From NCBI GenBank assembly GCA_023265015.1, contig JAHFUO010000011.1, positions 1 through 53,667 of the forward strand: a DNA stretch of 53,667 nt. The letters are read 5' to 3'. The translations under genes were made by a program, and so were the position numbers. Positions 27,246 to 37,840 of this stretch are shown here, in pieces. Below the pieces are notes generated by a model, which was not told where the DNA came from, made no database searches, and saw only the letters and a list, made by a program, of their open reading frames with translations. This stretch comes from Acidobacteriota bacterium (GTDB taxonomy: Bacteria > Acidobacteriota > Vicinamibacteria > Vicinamibacterales > UBA2999). Each line of letters starts with the position of its first letter. The first letter of the stretch is position 1.

Positions 27246-29003
27246 CTTCACCGTCTCCCTGACGACCTCATCGATCGTCGTGACGCCGTCTTTCACCTTG
27301 CGCAGACCGCTGCCGCGCAGCGTAATCATCCCCTCGTCGACCGCCTTCCGCCGCAGCTCCAGCGCCGACGCGCCGACGAGAATCAGCTCGCGCAGATCCT
27401 CGGTCACGTCCATCACCTCGTACAGACCGACGCGTCCCTTGTACCCGGTGTTGTTGCACTTCTCGCAGCCCTTGCCCTTGTTCGGCACGACGGTCTTCGC
27501 GTCCTCGGCGCTGAAGCCCGCCTGCATCAGCGCGGGCGGCGGCGTCGGGTGCGGCGCCGAGCAGTTCTTGCAGATGCGCCGGACGAGCCGCTGCGCGCAC
27601 ACGAGGTTCAGCGAGCTCGCCACGAGAAACGGCTCGATGCCCATGTTCATCAGGCGGTTCACCGTGCTCGGCGCGTCGTTGGTGTGCAGCGTCGACAGCA
27701 CCAGGTGGCCCGTGAGCGCCGCCTTCACCGCAATTTCCGCCGTTTCGAAGTCTCGAATCTCGCCGACGAGGATGATGTTCGGGTCCTGGCGGAGAAAGCT
27801 GCGGAGCGCGGCGGCGAAGTTGAGCCCGATGTTCTCGCGCACCTGCACCTGGTTCACGCCGACCAGGTTGAATTCGACCGGATCCTCGGCCGTCATGATG
27901 TTTGTCTCCATCGTGTTGATCTTGGAGATCGAGGAGTACAGCGTGTTGGTCTTTCCGGATCCGGTCGGCCCCGTGACGAGCACCATGCCCCAGGGCTTCG
28001 AAATCGCGTCCTCGAACTTGACCAGCGACTCGGATTCGAACCCGAGCTTGGTCATGTCGAGCATCAGCTTGTCCTTGTCCAGCAGACGCATGACGATCTT
28101 CTCGCCGAAGAGCGTCGGCAGGACGGAGACGCGGAAGTCGATCTCCTTCATCGAGCCGTTGTCCTGGAACCGGATCTTGATGCGGCCGTCCTGCGGCAGC
28201 CGCTTTTCCGCGATGTCGAGCTTCGACATGATCTTGATGCGCGAGGTGATCGCATCGCGGAACTTCATCGGCGGCGCCATGACGTTGTAGAGAATGCCGT
28301 CGACGCGGAACCGCACCCGGAGCTCCTTCTCATACGGCTCGATGTGAATGTCGCTCGCGCCTTTCTGGATGGCCGACATCAGAATCACGTTGACCAGCTT
28401 GATGACCGGCGCTTCCTCGCCCTGCTTGGCGAGCGCCTCGGCGCTGATCTCCTCGAACTCCTGCAGGACCTCGACGCCGGCCGCGTCGCTGAGCGCCTGC
28501 ATCTCCTCGAGCCCTTTGCTGGCGAGCTCCATCGCGCTCGCGCCGGGGGCGTCCTGTTTGCCTCCCCCGGCCGGAGCGCCCCTGCCGTAGTACTTCGCGA
28601 TCGCGTCGACGACGGCCGTCTCGGACGCCACGACCGGCTCGACGTTGTAGCCCGTCATGAACTTGATGTCGTCCATGGCGAACACGTTGGTCGGGTCGGT
28701 CATCGCGATCGTCAGCGTCGCGCCGGCGCGAGACAACGGGACGATCTGGTACTTCTGCGCCGTCTCGGCGGGCACCAGCTTGACGACCGCCGGATCGATC
28801 TCGAACTGCGTGAGCGCGATCGACGGCACGCCGTACTGCTTGCTGAGGAGCGCCGTGATCTCCTCGTCCTTCACGTACCCGAGCTTGATCAGGTTGAAGC
28901 CTAGTTTTCCCCCGTTCTGGCGCTGGTAGTTCAGCGCCTCCTGAAGCTGCTCGGGCGTGATGCGCTTCTCCTTGAGAAGCAGCTCACCGATACGGACGGC
29001 CAT
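27243..29003 (-). CDS. pilB: T4P extension ATPase PilB
   Basis: 586 aa. N-terminal MshE-like domain (about 1-150), a linker, then the secretion ATPase core with Walker A GPTGSGKTNT (near 343), Asp box TAEDPVEF, Walker B IILVGEIRDFET and His box GHLVLSTLHTNDA. The four zinc-binding cysteines of PilB are present as CKNC (near 470) and CEKC (near 510). It drives pilus polymerisation with PilC. The stop codon is part of the downstream heptamer array. Confidence 0.97.
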   Translation of the reverse strand: MAVRIGELLLKEKRITPEQLQEALNYQRQNGGKLGFNLIKLGYVKDEEITALLSKQYGVPSIALTQFEIDPAVVKLVPAETAQKYQIVPLSRAGATLTIAMTDPTNVFAMDDIKFMTGYNVEPVVASETAVVDAIAKYYGRGAPAGGGKQDAPGASAMELASKGLEEMQALSDAAGVEVLQEFEEISAEALAKQGEEAPVIKLVNVILMSAIQKGASDIHIEPYEKELRVRFRVDGILYNVMAPPMKFRDAITSRIKIMSKLDIAEKRLPQDGRIKIRFQDNGSMKEIDFRVSVLPTLFGEKIVMRLLDKDKLMLDMTKLGFESESLVKFEDAISKPWGMVLVTGPTGSGKTNTLYSSISKINTMETNIMTAEDPVEFNLVGVNQVQVRENIGLNFAAALRSFLRQDPNIILVGEIRDFETAEIAVKAALTGHLVLSTLHTNDAPSTVNRLMNMGIEPFLVASSLNLVCAQRLVRRICKNCSAPHPTPPPALMQAGFSAEDAKTVVPNKGKGCEKCNNTGYKGRVGLYEVMDVTEDLRELILVGASALELRRKAVDEGMITLRGSGLRKVKDGVTTIDEVVRETVK

Positions 29004-29018
29004 CTATGAAACTCTGTA

Positions 29019-29090
29019 GGCTCCGGGCTCACGGCTCAGGGCTCATGGGGCCTAAGCACTCCTTAAGCCTTGAGCCCTGAGCCGTGAGCC
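29019..29090 (-). repeat. heptamer inverted repeat (GGCTCAN class)
   Basis: On the minus strand the first unit GGCTCAC begins at the G of the TAG stop at 29090. Three to four units follow, then a centre of about 20 nt, then complementary units. It fills the spacer between the outer-membrane protein gene and pilB. Confidence 0.9.
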
Positions 29091-30082
29091 TAAAAAGTGA
29101 CCCGCGCGCCAAGGCCCCAGCCGCGCTCCGCAGACGCGGTGCGCCCCCGCGCGATCTGTCCTTCGACGTACAACCCCCTCCGCACCGCGACGCTGGCGCC
29201 CGCGGTACCGACGCGCTCTCTGGCGCCGACCCTGTTGAACCGGCCGCCGCCGCGAAGACCCACCCGCCGCTTCCACACCCACTGCTCCGCACCCGCCGCC
29301 ACGACGCGGCGATCTCCGGACGCCGTCGCGTACCTCCGCGCGTCGGCATCAACGGCCAGGACCAGGCCGCTCTTTCTCTCGAGGTCGAGCGCCGCGCCGA
29401 CCCGCGTCTGCCGCGGGAGCACGAAGGCGCCGCCGCCGAATGTCGGGGCGCGCACGTTCCGCATGACGGCGCCCACGCGCACGGGGCCGGCCACGCCCAT
29501 CACGCCGGCGTCGAGATCGAACCGGCTCTCGGCGTTCCCGCCAGTCAGCGCGTCTCCAAGGTCGAGAAGTTCGGACGGCGATTGCCCCGCAGCCGCAGAG
29601 CTCGAGCGCAGCGTCCCTCGGACGTATTTCAATGTCGCTCCGGCGTGTATTCCAGGAAGCACAGTCTGGACGATCGTCAGACCCAGCTCGGTGGCAGAGA
29701 ACGACCGCACGGACACTCCAGCCCGTGTATCTTCTCGGCTCACGACGGGCTCACCTGTAGGCCCGAATCGCTGTATGTCAGTGATTCTTAAGCGGTAATA
29801 GCTAAATCCAACGGCTGGAGCGGTTGCCGCAGACCAGGACACACGGTCCCGGTGGGCGGGAACGCTCTCCTTTAGATCCGTCGCAGCTCGCCCCAGCGTG
29901 ATGTCCGAAAACGGACCAGTGGCCAGGCCCGCCGGGTTCCACCAGGTCGCCGTGCTGTCGGAGGCGACGGCGACGAAGGCGCCCCCCATCCCCATCGCAC
30001 GATTTCCCACGCTTTCAACAATTTGCGCAGACGAGACGCCCGCGGTACCGACGAGGAGAGATACGAGCGCCGACACCCGCAT
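29090..30082 (-). CDS. predicted outer-membrane beta-barrel protein (PorV/FadL-like)
   Basis: 330 aa starting at ATG 30082, which gives a good signal peptide (VSALVSLLVGTAGVSSAQ); a TTG at 30130 would add 16 residues. The mature N-terminus has ESVGNRAMGMGGAFVAVASD and TATWWNPAGLA, as seen in PorV/UPF0164 and FadL-like barrels, and the C-terminus ends in Phe after an alternating strand (GLGARVTF). It is the first gene before pilB, so a role related to pilus or surface assembly is possible but not shown. Confidence 0.75.
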   Translation of the reverse strand: MRVSALVSLLVGTAGVSSAQIVESVGNRAMGMGGAFVAVASDSTATWWNPAGLATGPFSDITLGRAATDLKESVPAHRDRVSWSAATAPAVGFSYYRLRITDIQRFGPTGEPVVSREDTRAGVSVRSFSATELGLTIVQTVLPGIHAGATLKYVRGTLRSSSAAAGQSPSELLDLGDALTGGNAESRFDLDAGVMGVAGPVRVGAVMRNVRAPTFGGGAFVLPRQTRVGAALDLERKSGLVLAVDADARRYATASGDRRVVAAGAEQWVWKRRVGLRGGGRFNRVGARERVGTAGASVAVRRGLYVEGQIARGRTASAERGWGLGARVTF

Positions 30083-30155
30083 AGATCGCCTGAACCACGC
30101 GATTCGCGTAGCAGTTATAGTGGTTTGCAAACTGTCATCCTATCAGGAGTCTTGC
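30083..30155. promoter_or_regulatory. divergent promoter region
   Basis: The 73-bp spacer lies between the minus-strand pil cluster and the plus-strand transport operon. It must hold promoters for both directions, but I see no convincing sigma-54 or sigma-70 consensus. AGGAG at 30145 serves as ribosome-binding site for the gene at 30156. Confidence 0.4.
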
Positions 30156-30857
30156 GTGAACTCGCTTCCAGCGCGCGCCTACGGCGTGATTCGCCGCCCC
30201 CGCGCGACCTTCGCGACCATCGTCGCGGCCCCGGCGTGGGCGTCCATCCTCATCGCGACGACGCTGGTCACGTTTGTCTGCAGCGCCGGCTTCCTTCGGA
30301 CCGGGGTTGGCCGGCAGGCGCTCGTCGACCAGTGGGAGCGAACCGCGCTGGCGTTCGGGCAGTCCGTCGATGACGCGCAGTACGCGAGAATGGAGGACAT
30401 GAGCGCCGCGGGCGGTCTCGTCTACGCGGCTGTCGTTGCCCTGTCGGGTGGTCCGGTGCTCGCCGTCACGCTCGCGGCCATGCTGTTCCTGGTCCTGAAC
30501 CGCACGACTGGACATCGGGCGTCTTATGTCCAAGTACTGGCAGTCGTCTGCTATGCGGGCGTGATCCTGGCGCTGCGCCAGCTGATCGCCACGCCGCTCG
30601 ATTACGTGCGCGAGTCGCTGGCCAGCCCGACGACCCTTGTTCAGTTCTTCACCATGCTCGATGAAGCGTCTCCCGTAGCGCGCTTTCTTGGCGTGATCGA
30701 TTTCCTGGTCGTCTGGTGGATCGCCGTGCTCGCCGTCGGCATGTCGGTGCTCTACCATCGCTCCGCGCGCCGCCTGACGCTCGTCTTTACCGGCGCATAT
30801 GTCGCGCTGGCGCTCCTGGCGGCCATCGCGATGGCCGTCTCCGGGGGCACCGCATGA
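30156..30857 (+). CDS. YIP1-family-like membrane protein
   Basis: 233 aa from a GTG at 30156, 7 nt after AGGAG. The N-terminal RAYGVIRRPRATFATIVAAP is typical of YIP1-domain proteins, which begin with a short cytoplasmic segment before the first helix. About five membrane helices follow, ending near the C-terminus. The function is unknown. The stop overlaps the start of the membrane fusion protein gene (ATGA), so it is probably part of the same export system. Confidence 0.75.
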   Translation: MNSLPARAYGVIRRPRATFATIVAAPAWASILIATTLVTFVCSAGFLRTGVGRQALVDQWERTALAFGQSVDDAQYARMEDMSAAGGLVYAAVVALSGGPVLAVTLAAMLFLVLNRTTGHRASYVQVLAVVCYAGVILALRQLIATPLDYVRESLASPTTLVQFFTMLDEASPVARFLGVIDFLVVWWIAVLAVGMSVLYHRSARRLTLVFTGAYVALALLAAIAMAVSGGTA

Positions 30858-32203
30858 GGCGGCGCACGTGGCTCATCCTCATCGCGGTGATGCTCCTGGC
30901 AGGCGCCGGAATCGGCGCGCGCATCTGGAGCGTCCGCCAGAATCTTCCCGCCGTCGCAGTTGAAGCCGTGCGCGCGCGCGACCTCGACGCCATCGTGTCG
31001 GCCTCGGGAAAAATTCAGCCGAAGCGCCAGGTCAACGTCTCGGCGACGACGATGGGGCGCGTGACGCGGCTGGCGGTGCAGGAAGGTCAGCGCGTGAAGG
31101 CGGGGCAGTTCCTGCTCGAGATCGATCCCCGCTCGCTGACCGGACAGCTCGAGCGCGGCGAAGCGAGCGTCGCGGCAGCGCGCTCGTCGCTGGAGCAGTC
31201 CACGACCGCAGTGGAACAGGCGCGCGCCAACCTCGATCTCGCGCAGCAGACGCTGAAGCGGCAGCAGGAGCTCGCGAAGGACGGCCTGACCACGCGCGAA
31301 GCGCTCGAGCGCGCGCAGAACGACGTGACGGTCCGTGAAGCCGATCTGAAAACGCGCCAGCAGGAGGTGCAGACGCGCGAGCAGCAGATCAAGCAGGAGC
31401 AGGCGGGGCTGTCGACCACGCGCTATAACCTCAGCCAGGTCACGATCGCGTCGCCGATGGACGGCATCATCACGCGCCGCAACATCGAGGAAGGCGAGAA
31501 CGTTGTCGTCGGCACGATGAACAACGCCGGCACCGTGCTGCTGACGGTCGCCGACATGTCCGCCATCCAGGCCGAGATCGAAGTCGACGAGACGGACATT
31601 CCGAACGTCAGCATCGGCCAGGCGGCGATCGTGACGATCGATGCGGTGCCCGACAGGATGTTCAAGGGGCGCGTCACCGACATCGGCAACAGTCCGATCC
31701 AGGCCGCCGCACAAACCAACACGAACGGACAGCGCCAGGCGACGAACTTCAAGGTGGTGGTCACGATCGAGGAGCCGGTGCCCGACGTGCGCCCCGGCTT
31801 CACCTGCGCCGGGGAGATCACGACCGCGACGCGGAAGCATGTCGTGTCGGTCCCGATCCAGGCGCTGACGGTGCGCGAGGTGCTCTTCGACGAGCGTGGC
31901 ACGCTCGTGCACGAACCGCCCCCGCCGGTGCAGCGCCGGTTCTTCGGCGGCGCGGCGCCGGCCGCGCCGGCCGCGCCGCCCGATCCGCCGCCGGGGCAGA
32001 CGCGCAAGGAGACGGAAGGCGTCTTCGTCGTGCGCGAGGGGCGCGTCGTGTTTCAGCCGGTGAAGGTCGGCATTGCCGGCGAGCGGTACTTCGAAGTCGT
32101 GTCCGGGCTGAACGCCGGCGACCAGGTGGTGACCGGCCCGTTCGACTCCGTCCGGCAGCTCGCCGACGGGTCGCCGGTGAAGGTGAATCAGCCCGCCCGG
32201 TGA
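30854..32203 (+). CDS. HlyD/MacA-type periplasmic adaptor (membrane fusion) protein
   Basis: 449 aa starting at ATG 30854. N-terminal anchor helix (ILIAVMLLAGAGIGARIW), a lipoyl half-motif (about 45-85), a long alpha-helical coiled-coil hairpin (about 95-190), the second lipoyl half with SPMDGIITRRNIEEGENVV, then beta-barrel domains. Between about 375 and 400 there is an unusual Pro/Ala-rich linker. Such adaptors join an inner-membrane ABC transporter to an outer-membrane channel. It precedes two MacB-like permeases. Confidence 0.9.
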   Translation: MRRRTWLILIAVMLLAGAGIGARIWSVRQNLPAVAVEAVRARDLDAIVSASGKIQPKRQVNVSATTMGRVTRLAVQEGQRVKAGQFLLEIDPRSLTGQLERGEASVAAARSSLEQSTTAVEQARANLDLAQQTLKRQQELAKDGLTTREALERAQNDVTVREADLKTRQQEVQTREQQIKQEQAGLSTTRYNLSQVTIASPMDGIITRRNIEEGENVVVGTMNNAGTVLLTVADMSAIQAEIEVDETDIPNVSIGQAAIVTIDAVPDRMFKGRVTDIGNSPIQAAAQTNTNGQRQATNFKVVVTIEEPVPDVRPGFTCAGEITTATRKHVVSVPIQALTVREVLFDERGTLVHEPPPPVQRRFFGGAAPAAPAAPPDPPPGQTRKETEGVFVVREGRVVFQPVKVGIAGERYFEVVSGLNAGDQVVTGPFDSVRQLADGSPVKVNQPAR

Positions 32204-32206
32204 TCC

Positions 32207-33427
32207 GTGCAGCTGCTTGAATCGGTCCGCCTCGCCCTCCAGACGATCTGGGGCAACAAGCTCCGGTCGCTGATGACCGTCCTCGGGAATATCGTCGCCG
32301 TCACGTCGATCGTGACGGTCGTCTCGCTGATCCAGGGCATGAACTCGATGGTGTCGAACGCCATCGTCAGCGAGGTGGGCGCCGACGCCTTCACGATCCA
32401 GCGGCTCCCCATTACCCGCACCGACGAGGACATCGAGCGCGTGCGCGCCAACCCGCTCCTCACGGTGTCGGAGGCGGACGCCGTCCGCGCGTTCAGCCCG
32501 TCGATCCGCTCGGTGATGGCGCAGGCACAGCAGCGGGCATCGGTGTCGTATCGCGACCAGGTGCTCGACCAGGTCGAGGTCCGGGGCGTGACGTCCGACT
32601 ACCTCGACTTCGCGAATTTCGATGCCGAGCGCGGCCGGATGATGAGCGCGATCGAGGTCGATCGGAATCGCCCGGTCGTGCTGCTCGGCACGGATGCGGC
32701 GCTGCGGCTCTTCGGGGACGGCAATCCGCTCGACAAGACCATTCAGATCGAAGGCGTGCACTTCCGCGTCGTCGGGGTCAGCAAGAAGAAGGGTGGATTC
32801 CTCGGCATCTCACTTGATTCCTTCGCGGTGATCCCGCTCGGCGCATACATGAAGCTGTTCGGCGCGCGTCCCTCGCTCACCCTCTCCGTGAAACCGGTGA
32901 CGCCGGTTCTGCTCCCGATTGCCATGGACGATGCGACGGTGGCGCTGCGCGTGGCGCGTCATCTCAAGGGATCCGCGCGCGACACCTTCGGCCTGGTGAC
33001 GTCGGACACGGTGCTGGGGCTGTACCACCAGGCGACGACCGGCATCTTCGCGGTGCTGGTCGGCGTCGTCGCGCTCTCGCTCGTGGTGGGCGGCATCGTC
33101 ATCATGAACATCATGCTGATGGTGGTCAGCGAGCGGACGCGCGAGATCGGGCTGCGCAAGGCGCTTGGCGCGCGGCGCGCGGACATCATGTGGCAGGTGC
33201 TGACCGAGTCGGTGACGCTCTCGATGTGCGGCGGCATCGCGGGCATCGTCTTCGGCGTGGCGATCGGCCAGGCGATTTCCGCGGCGACGCCGCTCCCCGC
33301 GAGGATCGAGCCCTGGTCGATCGCGCTCGGCATCGGGGTCACCGCCCTCGTCGGACTGTTCTTCGGGTTGTATCCGGCGTCGCGAGCCGCGCGCCTCGAT
33401 CCAATCGAAGCCCTGAGGCGGGAGTAA
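32207..33427 (+). CDS. MacB/FtsX-type ABC permease 1
   Basis: 406 aa from a GTG at 32207, 3 bp after the adaptor stop. First helix near 20-45, a MacB-like periplasmic core domain (about 50-260), then three C-terminal helices with the FtsX motif SERTREIGLRKALGARR. There is no nucleotide-binding domain. With the adaptor and the next permease it would form a MacAB-like exporter for peptides, lipids or antibiotics, but an ATPase must come from elsewhere. Confidence 0.92.
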   Translation: MQLLESVRLALQTIWGNKLRSLMTVLGNIVAVTSIVTVVSLIQGMNSMVSNAIVSEVGADAFTIQRLPITRTDEDIERVRANPLLTVSEADAVRAFSPSIRSVMAQAQQRASVSYRDQVLDQVEVRGVTSDYLDFANFDAERGRMMSAIEVDRNRPVVLLGTDAALRLFGDGNPLDKTIQIEGVHFRVVGVSKKKGGFLGISLDSFAVIPLGAYMKLFGARPSLTLSVKPVTPVLLPIAMDDATVALRVARHLKGSARDTFGLVTSDTVLGLYHQATTGIFAVLVGVVALSLVVGGIVIMNIMLMVVSERTREIGLRKALGARRADIMWQVLTESVTLSMCGGIAGIVFGVAIGQAISAATPLPARIEPWSIALGIGVTALVGLFFGLYPASRAARLDPIEALRRE

Positions 33428-34721
<1,294 letters not shown>

Positions 34722-34723
<2 letters not shown>

Positions 34724-34810
34724 GGGACCTAGGAACGAAGGGACTAAGGGACCAAGCGCGTTAAGAACTCCCGAGTTCCCTTGTTCCCCAGTTCCCTAGT
34801 TCCCTCACTA
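34722..34810. repeat. octamer inverted repeat between convergent genes
   Basis: Units of AGGGAACT/GGGACCTA type. The plus-strand arm begins in the TAG of permease 2 (34721-34723), the minus-strand arm 2 nt after the TAG of glnB (34808-34810). The centre is GCGCGTTAAG. Both transcripts would form the hairpin, so it may terminate in both directions, though no strong T tract is seen. Confidence 0.9.
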
Positions 34811-35137
34811 TTTCTCCATCTCCCCCGTGCGAATCCGGTAGCTCTCCGCGACCGGCAGCACGAACACGCGGCCGTCGCCGATCTCGCCGGTGCGCGCCGC
34901 CTGCACGATCGCCTTGATCGCCTCGTCCGCGATCGAATCGGGCACGACCACCTCGATCTCCATCTTGGGCAGCAGGCTGACGTTGTATTCCTTGCCGCGG
35001 TAGATCGCCGTGTGCCCCTTCTGCTTCCCGTGCCCGCGCACCTCGGTCACCGTCATGCCGGCGATATTGAGCTTGGCCAGCGCGTCCTTCACTTCGTCCA
35101 CTTTGTTCGGGCGGACGATACTCTTCAGCAGTTTCAT
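34808..35137 (-). CDS. glnB: nitrogen regulatory protein P-II
   Basis: 109 aa, full length. The T-loop with the uridylylated Tyr51 is intact (HTAIYRGKEYNV), as are the B- and C-loop motifs TGEIGDGRVFVLPV and RIRTGE. P-II signals 2-oxoglutarate and ATP/ADP status to nitrogen-metabolism targets. Its start overlaps the glnD stop (ATGA), so modifier and target are translated together. No amtB gene is adjacent, which favours the GlnB rather than GlnK role. Confidence 0.95.
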   Translation of the reverse strand: MKLLKSIVRPNKVDEVKDALAKLNIAGMTVTEVRGHGKQKGHTAIYRGKEYNVSLLPKMEIEVVVPDSIADEAIKAIVQAARTGEIGDGRVFVLPVAESYRIRTGEMEK

Positions 35138-37692
35138 ACGGTCCCCTCCAATGTGCGTTGCAGATCGGAGGTCAGCGCGATCTGCTCCGCCTCCGTGAGT
35201 TTGGCTCCCGCCTTCGTGATGTGGAACACGTCGATGGCCTTGTCGCCCTCGGTGGCAATCAGGACCAGGTCCACGTCGCAGCCACGCTGCGAGATGACGC
35301 GGCTGATGCGGTAGAGCAGCCCGAGGGCGTTGCCGGTGACGATGTCGAGGATCGTATACCGTCCCGAGGCCTTGTTGTCCGCGTGGACGACCGGCGGAAA
35401 GCGCTGCGCGCTCCGGCCCTGCAGGATGCTCTGCTCGCGGCCCCGGAGCCGCGCGGTGACATCGACGCGCCCTGACACGACGTCCTGCATGACCCGCAGC
35501 ACGTGATTCTGCGCATCCGGGTTCAGCTCGAGGAACCGCTCCTCGTCGGTGAACTCAAAGGCGTCGAGCACGAGGCCGTTCGGATTGGTGAACGCATGCC
35601 CGCGCCGGATGTTCATCCCGAACGACGACAGCACGCCGCAGATGTTCGAGAAGAGGAACGGCTTGTCGAGCGTGGCGACGGCGAGCGCCCAGATCGGTCC
35701 GTTCCGCTCGAGCGAAATGTGAATCTCGTCCGGCTTGATGTCGCGGGCGAGGCCGATGTGGCGGTAGATCGCGTCGCGCGTGAACACGTGGAGGTAGCGC
35801 TGTGGAAGCCCCTCGAGAAACTGCGTGATCTCCGCGGGCGTCAGGTCGTCGGGCCGGCCGGCGAGCAGCTCCTTCAGGTCGGCCTGGTTCCGCTCGATCA
35901 GCTCGTCGCCGTAGCGCTGCGTCAGGTGGTTGTAGGTGTCGACGTACAGCCCCCAGAGGAGCTCCGCCTTCCACGGCGTGAGCGTCTCGGGGCTGACCGC
36001 CTCGATGTCGACAAGCGTCATGAGGCAGAGCATCTTCAGCCGCTCCTCGGTGCCGACGAGCGCGGCAAACTGCTTGACGATGTCCGGATCCTCGGTGTCG
36101 CGCCTGAACGCGGCCAGCGACATCCGCAGGTGATGGCGGATCAGGAACAGCACGACCTCGCGCTGTTCGGCGGTGACGCCCAGGCGATCGATCGCCGCCT
36201 CGGCCATGCGCACGCTCTCGAGCGCGTGATCGTCGTCGCGCCACTTGCCCACGTCGTGGAACAGCAGCGCGAGGACGAGCAGCTCGGGCGCCTGCAGGTC
36301 GGCGAGGATCGAGCGGAAAGGCACGTGATCCGGCACGTCGGTCGTCACGAGGCGCTCGAGATTCCTGATCGTCAGCAGCGTGTGCTCGTCGACGGTGTAC
36401 TTGTGATAGAAGTCGCGGACGACCCGCCACGAGATTGCCTGGAACTCGGGGAACACGCGCCCGAGCAGCCCGCAGTCGTGCATCTCGGACAGCCGCGCGT
36501 ACAACCCGGGCCGCGGCTTCAGAAAGCGCAGCAGCGCCGCCCGGTCCTGCGCGTCGACGAAGAAGTCGTCGGCGCGGTAGCGATCCACGTGCTGCTGGAT
36601 GCACGAGAGCGCCTCCTCGGAGACTTCCGTTCCCGCGTCGAGCGCTGCCTGGAATGTCCCGAGCCATGACGCCGGGTTGCGCGCCGCCTGCGCTGGATCG
36701 ATGAAACGGACGCCGTCGCGCGAGAGCCCGAGGTTGGGGCCGACCGGCACGGGGGCCGTCCGCCGTGCCCACTCGAGCGAGCGGCTCACGATCCGCGCGT
36801 GGCGGAAGTAGTCGCTCATCAGCTTCTCGACGCGCTGGCGGGGCTCCGCCCCCGGGTAGCCGAGTATCTCCGCCGTGCGCTCCTGCTGCTCGTGGCTCAG
36901 CACGTTCTGATTACGCCCGCACTCGAGATGCAGCGTGGAGCGCACGCGCAGCAGGAAATCTTCCGCATCGTCGAACCGCGCGGCGTCGGCTGGACCGCGC
37001 CGCAGCAGCAACGGATCGGTCAGCATCGCGATCGTGCGCGTCGCGGTGAGATCGCGGAGCGCCCCCGGCGCGTCCTTCACGTCCGGCTCCAGCTGGTACA
37101 GCGTGGCGTTGAATTTCGCGTGGCGCTCCTCGATCAGCTCGAGCAGCGACCCCAGGATGTGGGCGTGCGTGCCGGCCTGGTGAAACATCGTGCCGAACTG
37201 CTCGAAGACGGAGCGCGCGCCCGCCACCGGACGTGCGTCGAGCAGCGCGAGCAGAAACTCGGGGTTGTCCTTCTCGAGATGATGAAAGTCCCCGATGTCG
37301 CGGACCTGGTGGCCGACGACGACGCCCAGGTCCCAGAGCGGATTCAGAAAACGGCGAACGCACCGCTCCTCAGCGGCCCCGATGCCGCTGCCGAACAGGA
37401 TGAGCAGATCGATGTCCGAGTGCAGGCACAGGTGCCGCCGGCCGTATCCGCCGAGCGCGATGATCGCCAGCGGACCGTCGTACGGGCCCGCGTCGGTGAA
37501 GAGCTGGCGGATCAGCGCGTCGACACGATCGGCGTAGCGCTCGAGCGTGCCGCGGCCGCCGGCGCCGCGCGCGGTCGCCGCGCGCAGCTCCGCGCGTGCG
37601 GCATCGAGCGACGCCCTCAGCGCGGCGCCGGTCGAATCCGGCTGCGTTACAGACATGGCGGGAACATGGTCGGAGCGTGCGCGGACAATCAT
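35134..37692 (-). CDS. glnD: P-II uridylyltransferase/uridylyl-removing enzyme GlnD
   Basis: 852 aa. Nucleotidyltransferase domain with GGYGRRHLCLHSDIDLLIL (about 81-99), a helical domain, an HD phosphohydrolase domain with LLFHDVGKWRDDDHALES (about 470-487), and two C-terminal ACT domains (about 690-850) that sense glutamine. The length and domain order match GlnD. It uridylylates P-II when glutamine is low and reverses this when it is high. The start at ATG 37692 is uncertain: an ATG at 37656 is equally plausible, and neither has a clear ribosome-binding site. Confidence 0.95.
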   Translation of the reverse strand: MIVRARSDHVPAMSVTQPDSTGAALRASLDAARAELRAATARGAGGRGTLERYADRVDALIRQLFTDAGPYDGPLAIIALGGYGRRHLCLHSDIDLLILFGSGIGAAEERCVRRFLNPLWDLGVVVGHQVRDIGDFHHLEKDNPEFLLALLDARPVAGARSVFEQFGTMFHQAGTHAHILGSLLELIEERHAKFNATLYQLEPDVKDAPGALRDLTATRTIAMLTDPLLLRRGPADAARFDDAEDFLLRVRSTLHLECGRNQNVLSHEQQERTAEILGYPGAEPRQRVEKLMSDYFRHARIVSRSLEWARRTAPVPVGPNLGLSRDGVRFIDPAQAARNPASWLGTFQAALDAGTEVSEEALSCIQQHVDRYRADDFFVDAQDRAALLRFLKPRPGLYARLSEMHDCGLLGRVFPEFQAISWRVVRDFYHKYTVDEHTLLTIRNLERLVTTDVPDHVPFRSILADLQAPELLVLALLFHDVGKWRDDDHALESVRMAEAAIDRLGVTAEQREVVLFLIRHHLRMSLAAFRRDTEDPDIVKQFAALVGTEERLKMLCLMTLVDIEAVSPETLTPWKAELLWGLYVDTYNHLTQRYGDELIERNQADLKELLAGRPDDLTPAEITQFLEGLPQRYLHVFTRDAIYRHIGLARDIKPDEIHISLERNGPIWALAVATLDKPFLFSNICGVLSSFGMNIRRGHAFTNPNGLVLDAFEFTDEERFLELNPDAQNHVLRVMQDVVSGRVDVTARLRGREQSILQGRSAQRFPPVVHADNKASGRYTILDIVTGNALGLLYRISRVISQRGCDVDLVLIATEGDKAIDVFHITKAGAKLTEAEQIALTSDLQRTLEGTV

Positions 37693-37840
37693 ATGCCGGG
37701 GCGGACGCCGGGGGCCGGAGGCGGGCCCCCGCGTTGCTCCGCCGCCTCGACGCGAGGCGGGCTGCCGGTGACCCAGGCACGATCATCACCGGCATCCGTT
37801 GTCCGCCGGGCGCTAGATCACGCCTGTTCCGCGCGGACGA

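Noticed and set aside
26886-28904. 672-residue plus-strand reading frame
   Set aside because: Antisense to pilB and pilT, with shadow-frame composition and no motifs.
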